Counted from the first letter of the stretch, positions 11,622-24,977 are shown. The stretch: 64,000 nt of DNA from Tenebrio molitor (GCF_963966145.1 NC_091054.1:11718001-11782000); one strand, 5' to 3'. Translations and numbers: made by a program. Notes: a model not told the origin generated them from the sequence alone.

Positions 11622-12329
11622 CAGGGTGTATCTGAAACACGTGTATTAATTTTAACAAGTGGAAGAACTCGCCAACTTATGAAACTTTTCGCTATAACAT
11701 TTTGCAAAATTCGCAATAGTTTTCGCTTCGTAAAAAATTTAAATAGAAAAATCGTTTTTGTACTCATAGCCTTGAAAGCAACGCTTCCAACATCCAACGC
11801 TCGCTCCGAAACGAGTGCTTCCCGGTCGACTCGAATGTAAAAATTGCAAAAAACACTGGCCCTTTGAGGCATTAAAAAAATCTGTCTTGATAATAATAAA
11901 ACTTAGTTCATAAAATACAACTTCCCTGGGTCTTCCTCCATTAAAAAATTACGGAAAGATTTATAATCGTTGAAAATTGTTCCTACAAAATTCACAAATT
12001 ATTGCAAAAATTGAAATATCAGGTGAAGCAATTGTTTCCAATAACCAAAGATCACTGCCTACTTGTTTTTATGTTCGTTTATGTTTAATGTATTAAAACA
12101 AAAACAATTAATTTAATTTTCGTACAAAAAATATTGTACAAACCACTTGCGTGAAGACATCTTCCGTTCATTCGCGCATTAATTAAAGGCACTCGCTCCT
12201 TCGTCGCTTGTGCTTTAAAAAATGCGCTCATGCGGGAACATCGTCTTCCCGCACTTGGTTCGTAAATAACTATTTATTTAGCAAGCTCTGCTACGTGTCA
12301 AAATGAACACAGGCATTTTAGACACCCTG
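11622..12329. mobile_element. TIR element starting CAGGGTGTATCTGAAA, short form
   Basis: About 708 bp begins CAGGGTGTATCTGAAACACG and ends, inverted, with CAGGGTGTCTAAAATGCC. TA precedes it and a decayed CA follows. Its first 80 bp match the left end of the 21245..22866 element. The interior has a small near-palindrome (GCGGGAACATCGTCTTCCCGC, 12231-12251) and no coding frame. It looks like a non-autonomous derivative. Confidence 0.65.
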
Positions 12330-13666
12330 CATATGAAAATGTAAATTTTTCTCGTTTCTCAAGTCTTCATTTGATTATGTTCGTTATTATTTGGCTAAAA
12401 TTTATATTGAAAGAAAAATCCTTATTTGTATTTTTGTGAATTTTATAAATCGTAAGCATACTCGGAGAACCACAATCAAGTAACGTAAAGTCACAAAGTG
12501 AAGAGAATATTTCTAGTTCCACGTCTGCCAAAGAGAATCAGGATCAAATTAAGTTCTTTCTCTTATTTTTACGGTTTATGCAATATTGTGTGCTCAGTTA
12601 CTAACTTAAATATAAGGCAGGTTACCACAGACTAAATTTCATTACATCCCAGTCGAATTTTAGGTTATTAACATTTCAGGATAGTTATTTATGTATCTTT
12701 AAATTAGTTGAATGTGTTAATAGTTCAAAAAATTAAACACCAACGCAGAGTAGTTTTAAAAATCTACTCTCTCTTAGCAAGCATTCTAAATGAATCCTTA
12801 GAGAAATTTAGCGCAATAGGTATTTGTGTCCATCAATATTATTAAAGAGAGAATTGATATTCTTAGCTATATATAATTCATAAGTAATGTCGAGTTGTAA
12901 TTTCTGTACTTGACCTTAACCTTACCCGAAAAATCGAATGCAGCCTCACAATGAAATCGTATACAAAAAATATCGATGATGGCATAGCTGTTAGGCGTGG
13001 AAGAGCCCCAGATGCTAGTATTATGCAGAAAATACGTCCAATTAGATGTTAGAAGCCATAATTCAGAGCTGGAGATTTGAGTGCGGTTCAGCCTTAAGTA
13101 ATTCCTTTTGAACAGAATGAATGACAAACAAGTGCAGTCGAAATAATAATGGAAATCCACATTTTCCTTTATGCACGCAATTAGGAAAATGTAAGGCAAA
13201 AACAATAAAGGAACCTCACTTGAGAATTCCCATCTTCAGATCCTCTCGTCTCGTTTTAACCAGAGAGCAATTCGAAGCAAGAAGATTATGATATCGTTGT
13301 CTACTTGTAGGTACTTGTACTTGTGTGTGTGTGGAACATTGCGTCTGTTTGTGGCTGTTTGTAATTGTATGCGTCGGCTCTATTCGATATTGCGATATCA
13401 AAGTGGATCCCGACACGGTTGTATTTACCCTGTACGATTAAAACGACACCACTTTATTTGCATAATGTCGAAAACTAGAAAATAAACAAACATCGACCTA
13501 TCAGGTACATACCAAATACCGAATGGAATAGTTTTGAATGAGAGCATTATTCGATCAAACCAGAAAGTACATTCAGATACGACTTGTTCGAAGTTCTATT
13601 CCCATAATTTTATTAAAATTTAAATTAAATTACATTTTACTTTTGGAAAACGCATTTTTGATTTGG
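12330..13666. other. Non-coding stretch with one unproven minus-strand ORF
   Basis: A 112-codon minus-strand frame at 12867..13205 is the only long one. It contains two N-x-T/S sites and a donor-like GGGTAAGG near 12925, but no homology was recognised and its phase does not match the Ig-gene exon at 41115. I do not call it a gene. The rest is AT-rich DNA. Confidence 0.45.
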
Positions 13667-13818
13667 AAGAGTCGATTGTGAACGCACCACGAATTAAAGA
13701 TCAACGATCAGATTAAATCTAACCTTACTTATTGCATTGTTTGTGCTTTTACTCTGCAGACGGACGAGTGGTGCATTCACAATCGACTCTTCAACGCCAA
13801 CTTTAAATGAACACCCGA
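13667..13818. mobile_element. MITE, TCGGGTGTTCATTTAAA family, left-truncated copy 2
   Basis: It retains GAAGAGTCGATTGTGAACGC on the left and, inverted, AATCGACTCTTCAACGCCAA then AAATGAACACCCGA on the right. The left terminal block is missing. TATA follows the right end. Confidence 0.75.
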
Positions 13819-14038
13819 TATAACTTTTGGAAAAAGTATTTCCTACGATTTCAATTAAGTGTTTGTACAAAATATTATTTATTACTAATGTCACAATCAA
13901 ATTTAGCGATTAGAATTTGGACAAATTTTTGTTATTTGATTTTTAAACTTTACTTTAAATATTTTCACATTTTTCAAATTTAACAAAAACTTAAAACGGT
14001 CCAGCGTTGTATTAAAAAACACTAGATAACCGGTCATA

Positions 14039-14222
14039 TCGTGCGTTCATTTAAATTTTTCTTCAATGTTGGCGTTGAAAACTCGATTGTGAACGCACTA
14101 TACAGATAACCAATCACGGATTAGCTGTTTAAATCTTACGCTTTTACAGGAGTGGTGCGTTCTCAATCGACTCTCCAACGCCAACTCGCCTACTTTGAGG
14201 ATAAATTTAAATGAACGCACGA
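14039..14222. mobile_element. MITE, TCGGGTGTTCATTTAAA family, copy 3
   Basis: The 184-bp copy is flanked by TA, with ends TCGTGCGTTCATTTAAA and AAATTTAAATGAACGCACGA. It lies only 220 bp from the truncated copy at 13667. Both ends carry the same G-to-C-type change in the terminal block (GTGCG for GGGTG), so the two ends co-evolved. Confidence 0.8.
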
Positions 14223-17200
14223 TACCACTGTATTGTTAGCTGACAAAGCACATGTAAAAGATCAATGTAACATTTTCCAATAAATTCATTTACCAGCCAA
14301 TTACCAACAACTTTTTTAATATACTTAATTAATTATTGTTATTGAAAAATACTTCAACTCAAATTAATTTCTTCATGAATAATAATTAAATTCTGTTTAC
14401 CGTGTTATTACAAAATTAACTTGTATAAAACTTGTATAAAATTGTGTTAAGACCCACATTACGTTTAATAGTTAAGAAACTTTTTGTGAAGCAACAACTC
14501 TTAATAAACCACTTTATAAACACAATAGAAAGTTGGAAATTCCTAAAGTTGCAGATATAACTCTAAATCGTTTGTGTTATCAACCATCGACGGGAGGTCG
14601 CTCTAATTTAATTTAATTAATTTAATTCAATACAGTAATAAATTATTGTGAGAACGAGAGGGAAGAAAACGGTCATTGTTAACGTTCTGAAAGCATATTT
14701 GAATGTTCAGAAAAATTTAAATCCTGCTGTTTGTGTTATTTTTCATGGCGAGAAATTGATTTTTGAAGTAAAAATTTCTTTGGGCGCACTACGACATTAT
14801 TCCCAGACAGTGAATTAGTTTCACCGTCACGCGTCACGTTACACGCTCCGAGGTGAAAGGCCCATTCGAGTGCGGTCTCTTTTTTTCTTTTATTAGGAAA
14901 ATCAATATTTTGTAAAATTAAATTACCACATAATATTCTTATTCTTATTTACGTATCAATAATTGTATTCTTTTTTCTAATTTGTTAATATTATTTTAAG
15001 AAAAGTGTAAGATTTTTTTCTTTTACTTACTTCAAGATACAGCGAGTATCATGACTATTTCCGGAGATAGTTCATTAAAATGCATGTGGAAAATAATAGG
15101 AGGGTTTCAAGTTAATTCATCGAAAATTAACGAGCTTGTTAATTATTGTTTGTCAAAACTGTTATTAAAGTAAAATGGACATAATCCTTGATTCGTTCCA
15201 TGAATAATAATAGCAGGTCTGAAAAGGCGACTGTAATTAAATATGTTCAAACATCTTGATAAAGTAAAACTTTTTCACACCACGATACTCCATTAGTCCG
15301 TTAAAATTTTTAAGTGAAGTAAGTTCGGTGCCGACGCACTTAAAAATTGAAATCTTTTTTACCCGTTTAAAAGAGGTAATTATTGGTTAGATTTTGAATC
15401 TGAAATGATGGAATTAATAAAAGATGGAAAAATCTATTCGTGGCGCGTTGTCGTTAAAAATATTCCTCTTCAATATTGGAATATGAACGATAAAAATTCA
15501 TTGTTGCCGAATTGAATGCTGTCGAATTTTTCTCGACAAGCACACTTCTCGAGTTACCAGTTATGATTTGAATACATTACAATAAATCAATTTCGCTCCC
15601 TTGTAATAATAAGAGGTAAACTGAGTGTGGCAATTGTGCAAATGTAAAATACTCACTCTATTTTGACGCTCTTTCCCTTCAATTGTAACGTAATCACTTC
15701 CTAAAATTTGAATATTTTACATCCTCTTAAAAAAAAAAATGAGAGAACTTGGTGGATCTCATCGAAGCGGAAGAGATTTACACTTTGTCACCTAATTGAA
15801 TGTTTTATATTTTTCCTAAAAAAAGGAGGATGAAGAGAGATTTTATTTACTCTACAACTGGCAATTATATGTTAATGGACAAACATCAAACCGGTGACCC
15901 CATTCTTGTCGTGAGGTTTTTACGCTGAAAATTTTCCCTTTTCGGAAATAAATGGTAAATAAAGCAGAACAACGTCGAATTCGGAACGGAATTTATTTCC
16001 ACGAACGGTACTAAAATGTAAAGCCATCTTTAATAGATTCAACAGGCTTTAAAAATCTTTATGGTTTGTTTTACAATGTCTCAAATATCGATTATGCAAA
16101 TCTTGGCGAACTTTACCTGAATTTATATCAACGAACTGTATAAAACAGTTGTTTGTAGCAGGGATACCTCTTTTTATTATTTGAAAGTTTCTATTAACTC
16201 TGCAAATTTTCCAACTTTTGAAGTTAGTTTTACATTACAATTTAATTATCACGTCTAAGCCAAAATTGGTTTACATTTTATTAGACCAAGAATATAATAA
16301 TTCTATCATGCGTTCAAATGAAAACTTGGGCTGAATCGGCGTTGAAAAAAGTAAACCATTTGGAACAGTTTGAATTTCCCGCCGTTTTACACGAATAATA
16401 TTTATTTATGTTTAATCAGCACATAATTGAACATGTTTGTTTTTAGCAAAGGGTGCTCTTAGATATTTTCTTCGAGAATAGGAATCGTTAGTTATTCTAT
16501 TTTTAATGTAAAACATTGCAAAGAAAGAAAAAAAGCGAAACATTTTTTGTTTATAAATTTTAGGTTAGCTGTCAACATGCCCTAATTACAACTCTCAATT
16601 TGCACTTTAAAATAGCAAAACAGTTGACGGTTTCTAACGCCTTCCCAGCCCAGGATTTCAATTTGAACGCCCGATACTTAATGTTTTTAGATTTTATGCA
16701 AAAATCGAAACTATTATCCTATGCATAAATCCTTTGTTTCACCAGGTTCATTAAAAATGATTGCTAACAAAAATCTAGCAGTTTGCTATATGTGAATAGA
16801 AATGAAATTTGAAAATCACAATGGACGCACGTGTCTATAAAGCAGCAACAAAACGAACGTGTGTCAGAAATGTAGCTTTTGTCGACATTTACGGCGACTA
16901 CACATGAATAATTTGAATAGCAGTAATTACACTCGATTAATATTTTAGCGAGTTAGTAGTTTTTGAATCGGGAGAGATATTGAAATATGACGTGAATTTC
17001 CGGACTGCATTATCATACAGTGGTAGAAAGGGTGGAGTTGCGACCACCGATAAAGCCTTTCGTTCCACATAAAAGACACTGAAATAATTTAAACCGTGAG
17101 AAAACGTATATCACGAGACGAAATCGGTGTTGAATCGGGTACGTGTTTAATAATCTAAACGCTTCAGCGAGTCTAACGCTGTTTCTTTCACCTCTTCGTG

Positions 17201-18858
17201 ATCTCGTATATCTGGGTCGGGTTCAGACATGTGGTTTTTTGTCTGATTTGTAAAAGCCAGAAGCTGCACCATCATACTGTATTCTATCTGAGTACACTTC
17301 GTCAGGGGATTTATTTCCAGATTGAAAGTAAACCTTATATTCGGTATGCCAGTATTTTAGGAAATGATTATGAGCGAAGGTTGTACAACTTTCGGAGGAG
17401 AGCTTTCTGATTAAGTCTGGAGCACCGGTTATAATCGATTGTTTGGCAGATGATAGAAATTTTAGCTTGCACCGGTTACACTTTCAAATTCCACTCTGAC
17501 GTCGATGCACGTGCACACATACAGCTTCCATATCAAAATTGACTCTGAAAAAATAGATTCTTACATCTGTGTACTCTCCATCTCTGAGTTTAAGACTGGC
17601 ACGAAACATATTTCGAAATTTACGGTTTCCTGCGAAAAGATTCTTTCGAACATATTTCATATATTTTCTAGCGACCGGGATAACTCATGCGTGTTATTTC
17701 CATTCTCGCGTTTTTTTTTTCCTTTTTTAACCTTTCTCAATTGCTAGCGTCACATTTTTTCATAGTCGCCTTTATCCCAAAGTCCAAGTCAACTTCGGAC
17801 ATTTTATTTACTATTAAGGAAGTGTTGTAAAATATGTACATGTGTGTCTTATTTATTTACAAGTTTTCCCATGCAGGTGATGAAAACGTGACACTGAACG
17901 CGACATGGGACTTAATCTCGTCTTTATTAAAAGTTGTACATTGTCAGGCGCCACTTTCGACGTCGTGTGATATGCACAGCATGCGTTGGGCTTAATGAAA
18001 ACTGCGCTCGAAACTTGAAAGCTTTTCCTCGACAAGTTTGAACTTTTGGACGTAATGCATATAAAAACATTAGAAATTGGCATGTTGCCAAGGACATTAA
18101 TCTCAAAATCGCTTAAGCCGGAGTCTTAAGACAAACAAGCAAATCCGTTATTTTTTTTTAATGTATGTAATTGCATTTATGCAATGCACTACCTAATATC
18201 AAAAAGAAAGCAATATTTAAAAATATACAAACAACACAGAAGAAGTTTATTCTTGCGGTGGTTGTGTGTTTTAGTCCAGGCATGTTTTACAACGATTCTC
18301 AAGAGAGTATTTCAAGCTTTCAAAAATTGTATATAAAAACAATATCTGCAGTACGGTAAAAACGTACACAGGAAATTGAGCCTCTTTAACATTAGAAAAA
18401 TAAAACAGAGTAGTTTTTTATTGTATAAAAGCTGTGTATTTATGAAAATAAGATACAAATTGATTTTCATAAGCAAGCTTTTAAGATGACAGATTTGCCA
18501 AACTGGGCTAAGGACCAAAGTTTCCATGTCATCTTAAATGTAATTTTGTTCTCTATTTTGAACAATTTGAGGAACATTTTCTCGGCAAAACAGCTGACCA
18601 TTTTTACGCCGACGTTTACCAAGTTGTAAACAAAACTGTTGAATTATTTTTGTTCGCAGCTTACTTTGACTATTTCTATGACATCGTAGAAAATCGTCTA
18701 AATATGTGAATCAATCGGATTTGAGTATTTTTTTTACTGATCCGCCGACCACATAGTGATTACAAAGAAATGTTTGTCAAACTTAACACGTGGTTATGTT
18801 AGTCGCAAAAAGAACTCCTAAATTTTCAGAGACCAAAACCATCACCTAATGGATTATA
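14223..18858. other. Long non-coding stretch
   Basis: In 4.6 kb I see no supported exon, RNA gene or repeat of note. Short open frames at 17198..17410, 17505..17747 and 17853..18083 have no recognisable similarity. The region is AT-rich and probably intergenic or part of a long intron. Confidence 0.5.
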
Positions 18859-19127
18859 TTGGATGATTCAAAATGATTGTGGATAAGTATGGCAACATGT
18901 TCGAAAATGTATGTGGCAACTGTGTGTGTAGGATAGAGTTGACATTTCTTTGACAGTTCATAGTCGCGCAATTTTGACAATTGTCAAGTCAACATGCAAT
19001 GGTATAAAAAATCAAATGCACGCTTATGAAATGTCATACAAATGAACTCTACCCCACTCACACAATTGCCACATAAATTTTCGTACATAGTTGCCATACT
19101 TATCCACAATCATTTTGGATCACCCAA
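18859..19127. mobile_element. Foldback MITE, TTGGATGATTCAAAATGATT family, copy 1
   Basis: The 269-bp element is flanked by TA and nearly the whole length is an inverted repeat. The left arm reads TTGGATGATTCAAAATGATT then GTGGATAAGTATGGCAAC; the right arm is its inverse ending TTGGATCACCCAA. A second copy in opposite orientation lies at 60767..61040. There is no coding capacity. It is expected to be moved by a Tc1/mariner-like transposase (inference from the TA sites). Confidence 0.9.
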
Positions 19128-19918
19128 TACATCCAAAATACGTAATTTCAAAATGAAACGAAAGTTTTTTGAAAGAACTTGCAAAAGTTTTGATTACTGA
19201 ATGCCAAAAAACCACTATTGGCCTACTACGATACAATATTTGATGTAATTAATGAAGTACTTCGTACAACTTCTTTAACCTAGGGTTGGTTACTATTAAC
19301 GACGGGATATAAGTAACCAATTACCTCCCTAAGGGAAGTAACTGACAAAAATTAAACCAAACAAAACACTTATCTGCTAACGTTCCTTTAATTTCTTCGG
19401 CAGGAGGAAGGAACGTGCAGCGTTTGCAGCCTCAGCAACTTCCATTTCTCTGTATTTTTGGTCAAATTCATTTTATAAAATTTTGAGACAACGCTTTTAA
19501 TATTCACGTTTTATGTGATGAAAACCTTAGCAACCGGCCACTAACATACTAATATTTTATTCAAATATTTAAATTTAATTAATTAAAAAGAAACTATGCA
19601 ATTCAAAATAACTTTGAGAGTGGAAAAAAGTTAATAAACAATTCGGGAGGTAAATATTAACTAGTCTCGAACTCTATTGCTAGTCCTCGCTATCGCTCGG
19701 GCACAAATGTAAAAATAAGTCCAAATAAAATTAGTTGGTATAATATCTCACAGAGAATTAATTAAAACTTATAATTTGTATTAATAATGTTGGTGGAAAT
19801 AAAAGTAACTTAAAAGAAAAATGTATATTAAATGTATTGTTAACGTTGAGTCACCTTATCCTTTTGTGTTATATAAACAGCTCATCCGGATAAGGGTTAA
19901 TAGTAGTTTATTTGACGA
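19128..19918. other. Non-coding stretch
   Basis: AT-rich DNA without a recognisable feature on either strand. Confidence 0.45.
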
Positions 19919-19986
19919 GTTCGTGTGTAAACTGGGCCTTTTTTGGCACTCGTGGGCCTTTAAAAAGGCCCAATTTACACACGAAC
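19919..19986. repeat. Short perfect-type hairpin (25-bp arms)
   Basis: The arm GTTCGTGTGTAAACTGGGCC then TTTTT (19919..19943) is matched by its inverse at 19962..19986 with a single C/T difference, around an 18-nt loop. It could be a tiny MITE core or a structured RNA. There is no evidence of transcription. Confidence 0.75.
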
Positions 19987-20369
19987 GAGTTGAATACAAC
20001 GTTTTTTTTGTCCGACGAGCCCCTTAAAGGCTCCAAATCGCTTAAAACCTTTAAAATTAGCTTGACATGTCGTTTTGACAAGTTGTGACGTTTATCAAAA
20101 TCCGTTCGCATAGGAGAAAATTCTCGAATTCTGACAGTGTCGAACAAAAAAAGAATTTATTATTAATTTGTCTAGTTGCGATCAGAAACACCGCGAAAAA
20201 AATAATTATTTTATTTAAAGAAAAATTGTTAGGATCTTCACAAAGTTTCATTAGTTTCTACTACGATACCACAATCATTTGGAACACTTTGTATAATTAA
20301 AAAAATATCGTATTAACTTAAAAATGCAATGTCCCAATTTTTTGGATATTGAAAAAGAGAGAGTAGTAG

Positions 20370-20470
20370 TAAGAGTAGAAGTTAGTCTTTTTGTCCAAAG
20401 ATTGAAGACCGAGACGAAGTCGAGGTCGCAACAGGGCGAAGCACAAAAAGGCCTTCTACTCTGAATGATA
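20370..20470 (+). repeat. Inverted-repeat element, GAGTAGAAG family, copy 3
   Basis: The left end AGAGTAGAAGTTAGTCTTTT and right end AAAAAGGCCTTCTACTCTGA form inverted termini around the shared GACCGAGACGAAGTCGAGGT core. The right flank (CAAATTTTAAGGCACCAG then AGTTCTCTTGTTGCAAT) is also shared with the copies near 56699 and 62132, so the repeated unit is longer than the inverted part. Confidence 0.85.
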
Positions 20471-20608
20471 CATACTATTTTCAAATTTTAAGGCACCAGT
20501 AATTCCCAGTTCTCTTGTTGCAATGATAATTTCGTAAATACATGTTTGATAAAAAAAAAAACATCCATTTAACAAAAAATTTGCCAAGATGGTTTTTCTT
20601 GTCTAAGA

Positions 20609-21244
20609 ATCATTGTAAGGTTGTAGGCCTGTTCCTGCATCGATAATTTTTCTTGTATTTTATTTCTTTGTGTGATAACTTTCTACAACTTCTTTACAAC
20701 AAGACAGCGATCATCTATTCACTTTCAAGTTCCAACTTCATTTTAAATTAATTAAATCAGGATTAAGGATCGAAAGTTTGCAGAACGTTGCCACGTTGCC
20801 AGTACTGATTTTGGCAATTCTGTCCGGTTATTTATGATTTATAATTAAGAGTACTATTATTGTGGAGTTCTGTCACATCGAACTATTGATTTATGTGGTG
20901 GAATTGCTGGATATCATCAACATCAAACATCATCAGTTAAATTAGATTTCATTATTCTTGCGAAAAATGAAAAACATGGAAGGGTTATTATTACAGTATA
21001 TGATAATTGCAGGGGGTTATGAGTGACATTGTTTTTACAAAAAGAGAGTTAATTAAACCAATTTCAATAAATTTGATGCTGCCCTGATGTAGCTACTACA
21101 AACACATGGTATTGAAGCATAATTACACAATTGTTAAATTTTTTAAGGTTTCAATTTTTTTTTTTTTTTTAATCTACTTTTATTTAGGCAGGTGGGGAAA
21201 CCCTATTACATTGTAACTGCAATTACAAGCCAATTATACATATA
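20609..21244 (+). repeat. Duplicated segment, copy 2 (paired with 10974..11621)
   Basis: This is the second copy of the ~650-bp segment, with a CCACGTTG repeat insertion and a longer poly-T tract. It ends at the same junction with a TA-flanked CAGGGTGTATCTGAAA element. Confidence 0.85.
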
Positions 21245-22866
21245 CAGGGTGTATCTGAAATACGTGTAATAATTTTAACCAGTGGAAGAACTCGCCAATT
21301 TATGAAACTTTTCTCTATAACATTTTTACGAAAAAGTATTACAAATTGATTTAAAAATTGGAATAAATTAGCCATCAAAGTGTAAATACCATTCACGATT
21401 GTTTCAAATTCGGACTATCTATGAAAATCTGACATTTTAGTTGGCAGTATTGTGATTTGTCATAATAAATTTATTTTAGGTTATTTTTGAACCGAATATT
21501 GATGCCAGTTTGCTACATTTTTTAAATAAGTTAACGCATTAAGAACAATAATTTAAAACTTTAATTGAAATGAAAGATACATATTTGTAGCGCAGTTCTC
21601 GTTAAGAACATTCCTGTGTTAAAATGGGTAAATTATTATTACTAAATAAATTAATGACGGAATTGACAACACGCGCGAATATTTAAAAACGAAACATTAT
21701 ATGGATAGGACCTGACGCCAATCTAACAAAAAAATATCTTGGCCTGCTGCGTGTTTAAAACAATCGTGAACGGCTAATATACCGGCCTATAGGTAAGAGC
21801 GAAAATTTTCTGTTGTGATAGAAACGGAATTTTATAAAAAAAGTTAGATTGTTATAGGAAAAAGTAAATAGTTAAAATTAAAATTCCCACGATTACGAAA
21901 AAATAGAGACTATAGTTCATTTTTTAATGCTGTAGAAAAAGTCAGGCAGCCAAAAATACCCTTTCAATAGTTCACTGGATTCCTATTTCAATTTTGTAAA
22001 CTACTTCAATCCACGATGCCATATGCCACAATAAATGCGTTATGTCAATTCGTGTCACTGTCAATTAGGTATTAATTTAAAGGCTAGTTTGGTCAATGGT
22101 TTTTATACTTGATTATCGATGGGCTGCACAGAACAAATTATGTTCAACGAAAAAGTAAGTCGCCCTTATCCGCATTCGAAAAAATATGATTTTGAACATT
22201 TACAAACATCTCTATGATGATGATGAACATGCGGAACTTAAGGTTGGGGATACGGTTAAACTAAAGAAGAGCAGATGTGGGAATTGGATGGGCGTATTGA
22301 AGTGACCGTGGAACCCCTGATTATACACCTTGGAGAGTCTGATGACGATTCGGATTAACCAGAAGAATTCGAAGATGAGAGTTGATTTTTTAAATCCATA
22401 ATATCTTGAGTTATCGTTAATTATTGTTTCTATTTACTAACTTACTGCTTTTTTATTCATGAATTCTAGATTAAACACATTATTAAACATGTTTTTTCAT
22501 TTCAATTAAATTTTTTTATCGAATGTCAAAACCTTGTCAGAATGACGGAGATTTTGACAACCAGAATTTTTAGCGGCATCGTGAATCCATATCAGTTATA
22601 AATGAATTTAAGGTCTCTAGGCAGCATTGATAACTGCATATTGGGTTGCCTGACTTTTTCTACAGCATTAAAAAATGAACTATAGTTAATTACACAAAAC
22701 GTCTCGTTTGGTAAAAATTGGGGGGCAAAAAATTGTGGAAATCTTTTGCGAATTTTGCAAAATGTTATAGAGAAAAATTTCATAATTTGACAGTTGACAT
22801 CTGATTCAACATAGAGCCGCACAATTTCACAGGACTCTTGATATATGTTATTTTAGAGACACTTTG
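21245..22866. mobile_element. TIR element starting CAGGGTGTATCTGAAA, long form with transposase relic
   Basis: About 1.6 kb. The left end matches the short form at 11622. The right end, inverted, reads CAAAGTGTCTCTAAAATAAC and matches the right end of the 46530..46872 element. Inner inverted blocks are TATGAAACTTTTCTCTATAA with its counterpart at 22752..22785, and an arm at 21904..21952 repeated inverted at 22645..22690. A TA precedes it; the right duplication has decayed to TG. A transposase C-terminal relic lies inside at 22260..22358. Confidence 0.65.
22260..22358 (+). pseudogene. Transposase C-terminal relic (VEPLI ... acidic tail)
   Basis: The last 32 codons of a reading frame survive. 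They read KEEQMWELDGRIEV then TVEPLIIHLGES and an acidic DDDSD end before TAA. The same layout (tryptophan, VEPLI, GES, Asp/Ser-rich end) appears in the minus-strand relic at 43938..44138, so both probably come from one transposase family. An in-frame stop directly upstream shows decay. The assignment to a Tc1/mariner-like DDE family rests on the TA-flanked host element and is inference. Confidence 0.5.
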
Positions 22867-24977
22867 TGTTTTGTTTGATTTTACTTTTTATAAAATAAAA
22901 TATTTTCTTTAAAAAAAATCTACAACTTGGAAATTCACTTTTAATTTTTAACGTTATCGTTCCCATTAAGGTATGGGATGCTGGATTTCCTCTCCATTTG
23001 CTGTATGTAATTAATGTGACCTCACCACATTTGTGTTAGATTTGACTACCCAAATAGATTAATTTGTTTCCTGGTTTCATAAGACAATAAATAGCAGAAT
23101 TTAATTTTTTACGTCGATTTTGAAGTTTTATTTTTACTCTAGTTTTAATAGATGTAAATAAAATAATTATGTTAGATATTGCCACATATTAAATTTAGAT
23201 TCGCTACTTTTTTAATATTAATAAGTAATGCTTTATCCTTAAATTTCAAAATTTTGTCTCGATATTAAAAATTGTGCTCCATTTGAAGGTAAAAATAAAT
23301 AAAACACATTAGATTTAATAACAGAAAATATAAGGATATAAACTTTTTATTTGAGAAAATATCAAAATAACATATTCAACAGTTTTAAAAAATTTGCAGT
23401 ACATCAAACGATCAAGTTAATTTGTAATCGAGTCATCCATGGATTTGAATCTGTATGTCTTTTGCGATTGATACGTCGAGATCACGAGATCTAACCTGTG
23501 CCTCAAGCTGTATTTATTGGAGCGTGGAGTTCAAGTAACGACATACGATTTCGGAATCATGGATAACTCGATTACAAATTAATTTGATCGCTCTTTATAA
23601 CAATGAAACAAGAAATGCATACATAAAATTGCAGTTTTTTCCTGGCTGGAACTCTAACTCCAGTTTTGTGTAGTAAAAATGTTTGGTTTTCCAAATTTCT
23701 ATCTCGTAGAGAAATTATGTCCTGGAACCTACAAGAAGTAGAGATTCTTTGGATTTTTTTATAACAATTATTGTGAAATTGTTTAATTAATGACGTTTTC
23801 GAATTTAAACAAAACCAAAAAAACTGCAAAAACTATTTTTTCAACCGTTTACGTCTTATAGTAGTACCTTAATAGCCCCTGCTTGTCTTTTTTTAACCAG
23901 GAAATATTTTTCAATCGATGTCACAGCTGTGATAAGCTAATTTACCATTTAAATTCGTTGTTAATGTAAAATTTAATTTGGAATGCGCTGTTTTTTGATT
24001 TAGTCCACGCAAATTAAACCAACAAAGTGAACAGAAATGTAAACTAAACTTACCTCGACGGTGAATAAAGTAAAGGGTGCACAGTAATGTGCTGTTGGCG
24101 TTCACCCTCGCGAAGCGTAAATTTTTTATACAGCCACAATTATCACCGACAAAGATTTAATACCTGAATTGGATTTTAATATATCCGGTAACATGCGAAA
24201 ATCCGGCGGACGCACTTTGCGGGACCCTTGTCAAAAGTTGGGAATTTAATAACGTATCACCGACACACGAGCTTTATGTCAATGTTGTCGTCGATAAGAC
24301 TTTTATTCAATATTGATAATGGACATGGCGGAAACTACCAGGTTGTAAGTAAATTAGACGACGCTACGAAATTGATCTCGTGAATATTGAATCGGATCAG
24401 GTGACTTATGACCTGGACTACATACGAACCGCGAGGCCCCTATTTTAATTAAAACTAGATTAGAATTATATAATTGAAATTTCGTAATTAGAATTCTGAT
24501 ACAGTTTTATTAATTACAAGGAACGAAATAACTGTGTAATTAGGGTTGAATTATCGGTTCACGTTTTAGTCGGAATCCCATGCAAAAAACAAAATATCGA
24601 CGAGAGCGTTGTGGGAATATTAAATTCTTCACTTATCGATGGAGAAGGGAAAAACTCATTTAATAATTTAGAATTCAGTCTGCCAAGGTATCAAATTAAA
24701 ACCATAACTTTCGACGCCGGAGACGTTATAAGGATAGGCGGACCGTCCTATTTCTCCGGGTTGAAAAGGTGGCCGTTTTGGCTAAATGTCTTGTCTCTCT
24801 TCGCAAACTTTCCGAGAAATTGCAAACTTCTCAAAAGTTGCATGTTTAAAGAGAAAGCAGATCAATCTATATGGGAGGTGTTGAAAACTAAATAAAAGTA
24901 AAAATAATAATAACAAAGAAAAAAAAAACCTTCTTTGCAATAATTTCGATAAGTTGATTTTGTAAATAAAATTACAA
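22867..24977. other. Non-coding stretch
   Basis: No gene is supported. A donor-like GAGGTAAGT on the minus strand (about 24045..24055) ends a short open stretch, and a 94-codon plus-strand frame with a GTG start (24611..24895) has no recognisable similarity. Sequence at 24180..24380 is GC-richer than its surroundings and could be conserved non-coding DNA, which cannot be tested here. Confidence 0.45.

Noticed and set aside
12867..13205. 112-codon minus-strand frame with FHCEAAFDFSGKVKV
   Set aside because: Briefly looked like an Ig strand F region, but there is no clear acceptor and the phase does not fit the exon at 41115.
23911..24105. Minus-strand GAGGTAAGT donor with short open stretch
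   Set aside because: Only about 20 codons open with no acceptor of quality and no similarity.
24611..24895. 94-codon plus-strand open frame
   Set aside because: GTG start, no recognisable similarity, no splice or polyadenylation support.
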